64,000 nt of DNA from Strongyloides papillosus (lineage: Eukaryota; Nematoda; Chromadorea; Rhabditida; Strongyloididae). The DNA lies in contig SRSI01000010.1 of the NCBI GenBank assembly GCA_005656395.1, positions 930,001 to 994,000 on the forward strand, read 5' to 3'. The notes under the pieces were generated by a model. That model was not told the DNA's origin and made no database searches. It saw nothing but the letters and a program-made list of their open reading frames with translations. Below are positions 24,327 to 34,394 of this stretch, piece after piece (position 1 is the stretch's first letter; each line of letters starts with the position of its first letter). A program made the position numbers and the translations under genes.

Positions 24327-25310
24327 TTATTTTGTTTTCTTTTTTTGCCAATCGAACAACTTTTCATTAGAAAATCTATAATTCTTTTGGATTTCTTTAA
24401 GTTTCTCATAAAAAGGAGTAATATAAACTTTTGCTCTCATTTCAGCATTTGGTTTTTTTATCAAATCAAGTGGAGTCAAATTACCAATCATTTCGATTAA
24501 ACCCCTGTAATCTGATGGAACTAATTTTTTGAAAATTTTAAGAGGTTCCTTTCCAGCAAATAGCTTCATTTTCATATTTTTTATTTGCGCCAAATTAGAT
24601 TCCTTTGACCAATAAATAGAACTCTGATGATGGAAATTCATCATGCACATTATCCAACATTCAAAATCATCTTTTGGATATTGATACACATTAAAATGGG
24701 CTGAACGACTGCAATATTTTAATGTTCCAGCAAAGGTTGGTCTATCAATGATATTATGAGTGAATTTTTTTCCTGTGTAACAACGTACCAGACCAAAATC
24801 TAATAAAAAAATTATGTCTTCTCTACTCTCAGCACCAATAGTATAATTTTGGGGTTTAATATCTCTATGAACAAAACCAGCATTATGAAAAGCTTCTAAT
24901 GCTTCTAAAGTTTGTTCAGCTATCCTCCAACACGTATTATCACTGAATCGTTTCTTTTTTTGTTCGACTTGAAGATCAAAGAGAGATTTTCCAACAAGAG
25001 TCATTAGCATATAACGTAGTGGTGGAAGAGCACCACGATCAACAATTTTAATAAAATGCTTTTTTTGATTTTCATCCGGAAGAGCTTGTATTTCCAATAA
25101 AATTGTTTCCTCCCATAGAAGACGTGGTTGAAATTTATCTTTTTCTCTTGGTATAAGCTCGGTCTTTACGGCATATTTTCCCTTACTAATAAGTTCTTCG
25201 ACTAAATAGACTGCACCAAAACCACCTTGACCCAAAAGTTTCAATACTCTAAATTGACAATAATCACAATTAAGAATTCTATTTTTCTTTAAACTTGGTA
25301 TTGTTGGCAT
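24327..25310 (-). CDS. CK1/TTBK-like protein kinase
   Basis: Single exon, 327 residues: a kinase domain with almost no extensions. Motifs are complete: glycine loop GQGGFGAVY (27-35), Lys49 in YAVKTE, HRDIKPQN (148-155) with catalytic Asp150 and Asn155, and DFG at 171-173. FAGTLKYCSRSAH follows the activation segment, as in the CK1 superfamily; the usual APE motif is absent, typical of CK1. The loop reading LWEETILLEIQAL is characteristic of the TTBK-like branch that is heavily expanded in nematodes and often expressed in the male germline there (family knowledge). It ends in a basic tail, FDWQKKKTK. The copy downstream is a pseudogene. Substrate unknown. Confidence 0.93.
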   Translation of the reverse strand: MPTIPSLKKNRILNCDYCQFRVLKLLGQGGFGAVYLVEELISKGKYAVKTELIPREKDKFQPRLLWEETILLEIQALPDENQKKHFIKIVDRGALPPLRYMLMTLVGKSLFDLQVEQKKKRFSDNTCWRIAEQTLEALEAFHNAGFVHRDIKPQNYTIGAESREDIIFLLDFGLVRCYTGKKFTHNIIDRPTFAGTLKYCSRSAHFNVYQYPKDDFECWIMCMMNFHHQSSIYWSKESNLAQIKNMKMKLFAGKEPLKIFKKLVPSDYRGLIEMIGNLTPLDLIKKPNAEMRAKVYITPFYEKLKEIQKNYRFSNEKLFDWQKKKTK

Positions 25311-28179
25311 ATTAATATTTCATTTCAACAAAACTAAGTATATCTTATTAATTTGAAGGGATTTATATTTTTAAAATATTCATAATATTCAATGTAATAT
25401 TTTAATTTTACGTCATTTAAAATAAAATTATGTTTTTGAATTTTTTAAAAAATTTTTTTATTAACCAGCCGTACACCTGCCTTCAGCAGTACGACTAGGC
25501 TGCAGCGCATATTTTACGAAGGCATTTTCTATATTAAGTCATTAGTTAAAATATTAGCAATAAAAGAGCAAGCTACTCAAAAAAATTTTAGTAAACAGCC
25601 TAAAATCACTTCTTTTCTTGGGCTTGTTTAATCTTCCAGTGCATTCTATTAGAATATTTCTGCTAAAACATGATCATCGCTTTAAGGTCCATGATTTGGC
25701 CAATTTTTGGTCAATCTTTATAACATAAAATTTACCTTTTTTTGTGAGTTATATTTTTCAAATGAGTCGTAAACCAAAAACTTCGATGAATTTTGAGGAA
25801 AGTTAGTTGAGTAACAAAACTATGTAAAAAAAAGGCATAAAAAGTGTTTTCAAAGATAACTTGGACAATTTTAGCCACAAAAAAAACTGGAACTAATCGA
25901 GTCCCCTAAGTTAGAATAAACACATTTTTTGGATTTTTATTCACAAAGATCGGTTACATTTGAAAAGAGTTATATCATAAAAAAACTTTTTTTCTTATTT
26001 TCTTTTATTGTAGGTAAGGTTTGAGAAATTTTAAATTTGTCATTTTAGTTATTTCAGTGATTGTGATATGGAGAACTCATTATATTAGTATTAAATTTAC
26101 TTTTATTTCAGGCGGTTTGTTAAGTACTACGCCGCTTTTCTCTAGGGTAATTATAATTAAGTTATTAATTGTAAATTGTATCTGTAGTTTTTTTTTAATA
26201 ACTCCAAAATTAGGTGACCACGATTTAAAGATCTGTTTTTTTGTGTGATTACTAATAAAATGTTTTGAATAAGAGTATATGTCGAGTAAAATTTAGAACA
26301 AAACCTTAGAAATTTCTGCTTCTAAATAAAAAACTTCGAACAAATATAATTGTCCAATGAATTTAGCTCATAAAAATTCTCATACGATTAAAACCTTTCC
26401 AGCATTAAAATATGTTGCATTTTTAAAAGTACTTTTAGATTTAACTTTATTATGAATCTAATTATATTAAAAACAAGGAAATAGTTAAAATCTTTATTGA
26501 TGAAATGAAAATATAACAAAAGTAAAAAAAATTATTTCTAGTACATAGTTCAAAAAAATGTAAATTATAAGTTTATTAAAAAATAGACTGTTTAATTTTT
26601 TAAAATTTTTTTTGTATGCAAGGTTCTAAAATATGTACAATATACATTTATGAAATAAATCACTGTTAATTCAGTTTAATTTTACATTATTAGAAAATTT
26701 ATTCCTACAAATAACTTAGATATTAAAAAGTATTCTTAATTAGTATTACATTGTATATTATAAAGATAATCTTCCAAAAACTTCCATTAATTTTTCTTAA
26801 ATCAAATTTGAAAATATTATGTAATAATAAATATATATTAATGATGTTATTTTATTTATGGTATTTAAATTTAATTTAAGTATATAACATAATCACATAG
26901 ACTTCTACATTTTAATTAAAAAAAAGTTAATGTTAAACAAGAACTGTTTATTTAAGAAATAAAGATAATATTAATCTCTGTCCTTAAATGAAACTTGTTC
27001 AAATAATTTAATATTGATAATATAGTTATGCCCTACAGCAATCTACTACAATATATGTTTAAATGCGCAAAAAATATATCACATTACCTGAAATAACTAA
27101 TTTAATAAATGTTTTATTCAGTTTACACAAAAAATTTAACACATCTGTTAAACAAATCTTCACATGCCTTTAATATATTTAACTTTTAATGAAAAATACA
27201 TTAAAAAAAGTAATGTAATCTACAAATAAAAGAATTTTAATTTTTTATAATTGATTAATGCTTATTTCTGAATATATTATTAATGAACCTGATATTATTT
27301 TATTCTATAGACTTATTGAAAATATAGCAGATCAAGTTTGTTTATAAAGGTTTATGCTATTAAAATCTACTAAGGAAGTAGTAATTTAAGTTTTCAATAT
27401 AGTGTTTTTTAAACTTTTATTGAATACATGAAATAATATTGGTATTCTTATATTTGAAATTTATTCGAAGAATTTAGGAATCATATGAAAAGTCATATTT
27501 ATATATGTATATATTTTTACATTTTAAAGTATAATGTTGTATGAAAGAAATTTAATATTTTTATTATAACTTTATATTAAAAAATTCTTATTTTTATTAT
27601 TAAAGAGATATTATGATAGTGATTTTGTTCAACATTGTTAATACCTATCTATTTAAAAAATGTTATTTCTCTTTATAAGTTTATTATTTTTTTACCACAA
27701 TAAAAAATCACTATTCCTTTAATCTTTTATTTATTTTTTGCAATAAACAAAATTTAATGTTAGACATTGAATTTATTTTTTTCAATTTTAATAAATATCA
27801 TAAAAAAATTATATCATAAATGTATTCATTCTCATTAAAAATTAATATATTGGATCTAAAATAATTTTTAAGAGATCAGTCGGAATAAATATATATATAT
27901 TTTAATAAAAAGTGTAAAATATTTCAAAACAAGAATTAAATGACTTCTTGGTAGCTACACAATAAATAAATTGATACGTAATATTATCATGCTTATAACT
28001 AGTTAAGAGATACCTATTATATCCTAGCATAGAACATTAAAAATTACTCTAAAAGAAATTGCAAAATGTTGTATTTTAATATCTTGTTTTAGATCAACAA
28101 ACTTTCATTAATCTTATTCTTTTTTGTACATTTTTATTCAGCCAAATTCTAACGTCATATCTTTATTAAAAATTTTATT
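25311..28179. other. 2.9-kb intergenic region
   Basis: Between divergent kinase and SLC35A genes. It holds a GC-richer hairpin (25478-25524), a mixed-composition block at about 25600-26150 without a gene (the open stretch 26021-26248 starts with TTG and looks random), and TTATTCAG at 28134-28141, a likely acceptor 38 bases before the next ATG. The rest is AT-rich noise. Confidence 0.5.
25478..25524. repeat. GC-rich nested hairpin
   Basis: TGCCTTC (25478-25484) pairs with GAAGGCA (25518-25524). Inside it GCAG (25486-25489) can pair with CTGC. The island is markedly richer in G+C than its surroundings. Function unknown: remnant of a mobile element or a structured RNA are both possible. Confidence 0.45.
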
Positions 28180-29263
28180 ATGGTACTTCATGGAAAAAAA
28201 ATAAAACCTGTAAAAGATGGCATAAATACTAAAGAAATCACTATTGATGTGGACCAAGAAAAAGATAAGAATTTAACAAAGCTTAATGACTATGAAACCT
28301 CAATTTTCTTTAAAATTTACATAATTATTGGAATAGTTGCTTGTTGGGGATCTTATAATATTCTTATAAAATATACTGTAATTAATGTTAAAGAAGAGGA
28401 CAAATTTTTTTCTGCCGTTGTTCCAGTTCTATGTGAAATTTTGAAGCTTCTTCTAGTTTATCCATTATATTTTAGAGAACAAAATTATAATATCAAGAAG
28501 TTTTTTTCTGGCCTTTATAACGAAATATTAATGAAACCAATTGATTTTTTGAAAATAAGTCCTCCAGCTGTGTGTTTTATAATTCAAAATAATCTTGAAA
28601 TAATTGCTGCACAAAATTTATCACCTGGTGTATATCAAGTAAATTTAATCATTTTAAAGTAATAAGTCAATGTTTTAGGTTACTTGTCAATTAAAAATTG
28701 TAACTTCTGCATTATTTATGGTAATTTTTTTGAAAAAAAATCAATCATTTAAACGATGGATTTGCATTTTACTCATTTTCCTCGGTATTACTATATCACC
28801 ATTTGGAGAAGAAATAAATAAAAGTGTAATAATTGGATTATCATCTGTTTTTGCTATTAGTATTTTAACTGGATTTGCCTCAGTATACTTTGAAAAAATG
28901 TTAAAAAATGGAACACAGTCTTCACTATGGCTTCGAAGTATTCAACTTTATACGTGGGGCCTTATTGCTGCAATTATTTGTATGATGTCAAAAAATGTTA
29001 ATGATATTATTGAAAAAGGAATTTTCCATGGCTTTACTATTATTGTTTGGTTGGCAATGTTTGTTCTAGCAATAGGTGGTATCTATACTTCATTAATTGT
29101 AAAATATTTAAATAGCCTTTATAAGTGTTTTGCTTCAACTATAACAATTGCTTTAGTTGCATCAGTATCTGTTTTTCTTTTTAACTCCACTTTATCTGTC
29201 ACATTTATCATAAGTTTCACAATTGTTGTTATAAGTATAATAACATATAATTTAGTTTCTTAA
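28180..29263 (+). CDS. SLC35A-family nucleotide-sugar transporter (copy 2)
   Basis: Exons 28180-28638 and 28679-29263 (40-nt intron) encode 347 residues. The sequence is parallel to the gene at 9860: YNILIKYTVINVKEEDKFFSA, SPPAVCFIIQNNLEIIAAQNL, SPGVYQ|VTCQLKIVTSALFMV across the splice, GFASVYFEKMLKNGTQSSLW, and GGIYTSLIVKYL. About ten hydrophobic segments fit a Golgi carrier. The N-terminus is shorter and lacks the Ser-rich stretch of copy 1. The intron falls at the same codon boundary in both. The two copies are 17 kb apart in the same orientation with unrelated genes between, so the duplication is not a fresh tandem. The exact sugar nucleotide is not deducible. Confidence 0.93.
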
Positions 29264-29677
29264 TTCTATTGAAAAAAATCATTTCATCTATTAAGTACTC
29301 TCATCCCATATTTATCGAAATTGCTTTTCGTTAAGTCGGGTCATATAAAACACAATATTTATTTCATCTTTAGATACCGAATTATTCTCTATTTTTTATT
29401 TCCCATAACATAAAAAATATAAAGTTGAAAAAAATAAATATTCAGATACTATTTTTTCAAATATAAAATTTTTTTAAAACAATAAATTTTATGCGTAGAA
29501 TTTTAAATTATTTTTATGATTTCCTTTTATAAAGAATATATTTGGAAAAGTGTATTTGTGGGAACAAAGTATCATTTATTTTGCATCGCCTTTTATATTA
29601 TTAAATTACATTATTTTTTGCAAGTTAACTAAATTATATAAGTAGGTATCTCATTTTGTCAAAATAAATTAGTAAAA
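29264..29677. other. Spacer before NUP107
   Basis: 3' flank of copy-2 transporter and promoter of the NUP107 gene. A small GC-richer run (CGTTAAGTCGGGTC) lies near 29330. Nothing identified. Confidence 0.5.
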
Positions 29678-31995
29678 ATGAAATTTTCTGATACTTCTTC
29701 AATACTAACTTCATCTACATACTCATTAATGCCAGAAAAAGATTTAGTTCATACAAGTGAGTTACTCTGAGTTTTATTTAATAATGTATTATAGTTAACC
29801 ATGTTGTTATACGCGATAGTTGTATGTTTCTTGAAAACTCAAACAATTTCAAAATATCGATGTCTCAATTTCATGAAGCTCTTAAGAAAGTTGTTTCTGT
29901 CTTAATTAATCGTCCTATTACAAATAAATCCACATCCAAATTCATGAATGATACTATTGACCAACTTATTGTGGAAAGGAATATTTATGGATTATTTCTA
30001 CAGTGTTTTTCTATAGATGAATATGTAAATGAAAATGAAAAAACGTCAGAATCTTTAAGAGATTTCTTACTATTTAATGATTCTGAATTTAGAACTTTAT
30101 ATACTTTATTAAAGTGGTCAGAATCAGTTGCTGAAGATACACTAGATGGTCATGCAAGTGGACTTAATTTACTTGATGAATTAATAAAGTTAGATAATGT
30201 TCTTGGAAATACAATTTTAGAGGTAAAAAACGGGAAGAAACCAATTTCTTCATTGTCAACAGATTTTCGATTTAAAAATGATGGGTTATTTTTAAATAGT
30301 AAAGACTTAGAAAATATTCATGATATGGTTAAATTGATTGTTGGATTTATACGATGTGGTCGAATTGATGAGGGAATTCAATTGGCAATACAAACTAAAT
30401 TTGCAAGTATGATTGGATTATTAAAAGTCAAGAGGTACATTCATGATCCTAAGCTTTCTGTTTCTGATGACAAAAAATTGAGATTTTTTTCTTCCTTTAA
30501 ATCAAGAGATTGTGCTAAATTTGTTGCACAGAGTTTCCTTGACAAGAATGTTTCTACATATACAGATGCAGATAGAGTTCTTTTCGCATCGGTTGCTGGA
30601 GATCTCAAGTCTTTACTTAAATATTCAACAACTTTTAATGATAGATTATGGGCATTATTATCCACTGCTGTTGATGCTCGTTTTGATGATGCATTGGAGA
30701 ATAACTTTGGATATAAGAGTAAATTAAAAAGAAATACTGAAAAAGCTTTGACGGTAGATTCGATTTTTGAAAACTTAGAAAAAAAGGATGTTGATAACTA
30801 TTATGGCCTTGTAAAGTATATTGTGACGGAAGAATTTTCAAAGTGTATAGATTTTATGTATAAAAAAATTAAAGATAGTAAGGATCGAATAGTAGATAGT
30901 GAACATTTAATACATCCAAATACTGTGAGGATGTATGCTAATCTTACAATATTATTTAAAAAATTTGAAATCGAAGTGGATTTAAAGATGGCAGATGAAA
31001 TTATATCTTCGTACATTGATGTTTTGAAGGATTTAGAAGAACATAAGTATATTCCTTATTACTTAAGTACTTTGTCAGACGATATAAGAGAAGAAGAAGC
31101 AAAGATTTTCCTTGATGGAGTTAAAGATGAAGACGATCGTAAAATTCTTCTCAAATATTGTAAAAATTATGGAATGGACACAAGAGCTATTTGTCTTCTT
31201 CTTTGCAATAAAACTAGAAATTCTTTTGATCCTCATATTAGTAACACAGATATTGAAAATAAAATAGCATCATGGCAATGGCTTCTTGATGGAGGAAGTG
31301 ATACTTTAGTTGAGGCTCTTGAGGAAGGATGTAAATTGTTACGTTGGCTGATGATAAATGACAAAGATTTTTACTGGAAAAAAGTATTGAAGGCACTACC
31401 TGATGATATTGTTTATGAGATAGAAAAGTTATACATTACATCTGAGAACAAAGAAAGAAATGATGACTATAATCTAGAATTTCTTTCATTCAAACTTTTT
31501 GATAGTATTTGTTCGAAATATCAGTACTGGAATGATTGCTTTGACAAGAGTTGTGTTATTTTTGAAAAATTATCAAATGATGAATTATCAAAATTACCAT
31601 TTGTCGAAAAGGAAAACTACCAGAGGGAATGTTTTGAATTTGAAAAAGAGACTGCAAAGTGGAAAGAAGAAGCAAAAATATCAAAAGATATTTTCATCAA
31701 TGAAATTAACATGGCATTTAGTTTTCCAAAAGGATGGTTTTCCTCAACAATTAACGATGGATCGCGTACTGATGAACTAAGAAAAATTCGTAGTATTTGT
31801 CTCTACAGAACATTTAAAATGTTGTTAGAATGCCACATTGTTAGTGATGATTACAATGGTACAATAGGTGTTTTGCATAAACTTACTGATGATAAACGAC
31901 AATTTGTTAAGGAACTCAATTTTGAAGATCGAGAGGATCTTTTAAGAAGTGTCCGTAACTACGTCGGTTCATTGCCCGACATTTTCAGAGAATAG
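29678..31995 (+). CDS. npp-5: Nuclear pore complex protein NUP107
   Basis: Structural subunit of the Y-shaped outer-ring complex of the nuclear pore. A short first exon (29678-29756) splices via GTGAGT and a 38-nt intron into 29795-31995, for 759 residues (human 925; nematode forms are shorter). Starting at the internal ATG 29824 would drop the first exon, but the splice joins in frame. Recognisable stretches: LKWSESVAEDTLDG; the conserved block ADRVLFASVAGDLKSLLKY with NDRLWALLSTAVD, which parallels the 'Y-x-x-L-x-G-x-L...W' segment of NUP107; and near the end WLLDGGSDTLVEALEEGCKLLRWL followed by KALPDD. All-helical, no membrane segment. The TAX1BP3 gene follows 190 bp downstream on the same strand. 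Confidence 0.9.
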
Positions 31996-32185
31996 AAAAT
32001 TCTTATAAATAATTGATTTCTTTACTTTTGTTTTTTCTTTTTTATTTTATAAACTAATGACTCATGTGTAAATAACTTTTGTACCTGTTAGTTGGTAATA
32101 GGTACCAATGACCTTATTTGATTTTCTATCGATTACTTCTTACATTATTATTTAAAGTAGTCACTTTATATTGTTGTTTTTAATT

Positions 32186-32608
32186 ATGAATGTTTCTGCA
32201 TTTTTTCATACTCCAGGTCAACCGTTAGAATGCCTTTCTATTGCTGTTGAATTAAGAAAAGAAATAGTATCAACTTCTGATAATGAAGTTACTTATAAAG
32301 TTGGTTTAAAAATTGGTGGAGGAATTGATCAAGATCCTAGTTTGTCTCCTTTTAAATATCCAGATAATGTATGTTAGGTAACTAAAGTTTTACTTTTTTT
32401 TTAGGGAATATATATCACATCTATTGACAGCAACGTTGCTCAAAAATCTGGTCTTCGCCAACATGATAAAATATTGCAAGTTAATGGACATGACTTTACC
32501 ATGATAACACATGAGAAAGCTGTTAAGTATATTAAGAAATATCCTGTTCTTAATATACTTGTTGCTAGAAATCAAATTAATAACATTGAATCACAAGAAA
32601 GAGTGTAA
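32186..32608 (+). CDS. TAX1BP3/TIP-1 single-PDZ protein
   Basis: Small cytosolic protein consisting of one PDZ domain, a competitor of PDZ scaffolds that binds C-terminal peptides (for example of beta-catenin in vertebrates). Exons 32186-32368 and 32405-32608 (36-nt intron, among the shortest here) give 128 residues; human TAX1BP3 has 124. Diagnostic stretches: TPGQPLECLSIAVEL near the start, then GLKIGGGIDQDPSLSPF (the carboxylate-binding region), GIYITSIDSNVAAKSGL, HDKILQVNGHDFTMITHEKAVK. ATG 32186 was chosen because upstream in-frame codons are TTG-started. It is convergent with the bZIP gene, 175 bp away. Confidence 0.95.
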
Positions 32609-32783
32609 TTTTAAGTGAAATTTATTAATATGTAGAAATTTATAAAACCTAACATTACTAATCTTAATATTGAAAACAAATTTAATTTAACTATATAAAA
32701 GAATGGAATTGATTTTTTTTAATGTTTATGTTTAGAACATCAACTATCCGTAGGATGAAAAAAATATTATAACATATTATATG

Positions 32784-34394
32784 TTATTGACCTCCCAGAT
32801 TTATGTAATTGTTCATGATATGATCTATTTGTTGATGGTTACTCATAACGGGAAGCAAAGTTTTTGCCTGACATACACATTGTGCATTTTTCGCATTCAG
32901 TAATGCTTTTAATTTTTCGTTTTCTTGGACTAAAAGAGCATTTTGTGTAATTAATTTATTTTTTTCTTTTTCAATATTTGTAACTTTACTTAACATTTCA
33001 TCATGTTCTTCCTTTTTTCTTTTTCGATATCGAACAGCTGCAGCTTTATTTCTTTCAAGGATTGTATTCCGTCTTTCATCTGGCGGTAAATCTGATGTTG
33101 TTGATCTTCTACCACGTCCTCTGGGTGCATTTGAAGTTAATGTAGAATTTTGAGAGTTATTCGTCTGATTCACATTTCCTGAAATTGCTTGTTTTTTAGA
33201 TGAATTAATAATGGAATTTGATGAAGTTGATGTTGTAGATTTGTCTGATTTTTCAGAGTTAACAGACGGAGGGTAATAGTCTATACTAGTATTAGATGAA
33301 GTGCTCATATTGTTGTTAAAAGTTGGGGTTTCTGATACAAGACAAGTTGTTTGTATAGGTGGTTTTTGAATGGGTTGAATACCTCCTTGTTGATTATATT
33401 GGCAATTACTATGAGAATTATTATCAATATTTTCTTTTTTCACCGGTAATGAAATATAAGATTGTGTATTTGTATTTTTAACAAAACCATCCTGTTGAGA
33501 TGCCTTAGTTGTACTGAGATTTAATAATTGTTCATTTGTATCATTTTGTACAGTTGATGATTCTATTATTCCAAATGTAGAATTATATGATTGTGTAAAA
33601 GTATTACTATTAGTAAATGTAGTATTTTCATTGCTTTTATTAGATAATGAAAATGTTAAAGAAGTATCATTAGAAGTTGAAGGTCCAGGATTATTATTAA
33701 AAGTATTTAAAGAAAAATTAGTTAAATTTTTTGAATTGTTTATATTTTGAGTTGCACTAATTATTCCAGAATTATTATTACTTAATTTATGTAACATTGA
33801 TGCTTGGTTATTTCTTTTAAGCTCATATTCCAAGAAACTTTCAATTACATCTGCTGTTTTTGGAATAAGATTAGAAGAGTCATTTCCTGCAGTTGATTCT
33901 ATTAAAAATTGCCTATCTTGACTTTCTTTTATTTTTACTGCTAGTTGAAAAATATCTGGACTATCATTTTTTAAAAAAGAATTCTCTGAGCATGTACCTT
34001 TTAAAAATTGAAGTACATTATTAACACCAGGTGATAAAGTTGATGTAGTATTTTTAGATGTTTTAAGAAATGTTATACTTGGAGAATATGTTATATTAGC
34101 ATTTGGATTTGGAAGTAACCCTTGTTTATTTAATTCTTCGGGACTCCTATTAACTTTTTGATTCTCTTCTTTAAATGTTATATCAAAAGGATTTATCCGC
34201 ATAATATCATATATTTCTGACGCAGATTTTGGACTGATATTTAGTATTGCTGATGATAAATTATTTCCTCCAAATCCCATGCTTGGTGACATTCCCTCAA
34301 ATAATTTTGGTGTTTCTAGACTTATAGGATCTGGCATTGTTGTTAAACGTGACGGAATTTGTTTCCCTTTTGAAACAGTATCTTGAAATGCCAT
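32784..34394 (-). CDS. bZIP transcription factor, ATF-2/ATF-7-like
   Basis: Single exon, 536 residues from ATG 34394 (AAAATGGC context; the frame extends upstream but only with a TTG). The C-terminal bZIP is unmistakable: RRNTILERNKAAAVRYRKRKKEE (basic region with N-x3-A-A-x2-R-x-R), then a leucine zipper through NALLVQENEKLKALL. ERNKAAA is typical of the ATF2/ATF7/CRE-BP branch; C. elegans ATF-7, a p38 target, is the likely nearest relative. The remaining ~400 residues are low-complexity Ser/Asn/Thr with many SP/TP sites (ISPKSA, LSPGV, PPSVNSEKS) that could be MAP-kinase targets. There is no N-terminal zinc finger as in vertebrate ATF2. Nuclear; presumably binds CRE-like sites as a dimer. 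Confidence 0.9.
   Translation of the reverse strand: MAFQDTVSKGKQIPSRLTTMPDPISLETPKLFEGMSPSMGFGGNNLSSAILNISPKSASEIYDIMRINPFDITFKEENQKVNRSPEELNKQGLLPNPNANITYSPSITFLKTSKNTTSTLSPGVNNVLQFLKGTCSENSFLKNDSPDIFQLAVKIKESQDRQFLIESTAGNDSSNLIPKTADVIESFLEYELKRNNQASMLHKLSNNNSGIISATQNINNSKNLTNFSLNTFNNNPGPSTSNDTSLTFSLSNKSNENTTFTNSNTFTQSYNSTFGIIESSTVQNDTNEQLLNLSTTKASQQDGFVKNTNTQSYISLPVKKENIDNNSHSNCQYNQQGGIQPIQKPPIQTTCLVSETPTFNNNMSTSSNTSIDYYPPSVNSEKSDKSTTSTSSNSIINSSKKQAISGNVNQTNNSQNSTLTSNAPRGRGRRSTTSDLPPDERRNTILERNKAAAVRYRKRKKEEHDEMLSKVTNIEKEKNKLITQNALLVQENEKLKALLNAKNAQCVCQAKTLLPVMSNHQQIDHIMNNYINLGGQ

Noticed and set aside
25730..25990. Possible imperfect inverted repeat around TTTTCAAATG / CATTTGAAAA
   Set aside because: Only about ten bases pair; flanking sequence does not continue the symmetry, so no element boundary can be drawn.
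26021..26248. 75-codon hydrophobic open frame
   Set aside because: Begins with TTG, no homology, base composition like surrounding spacer.
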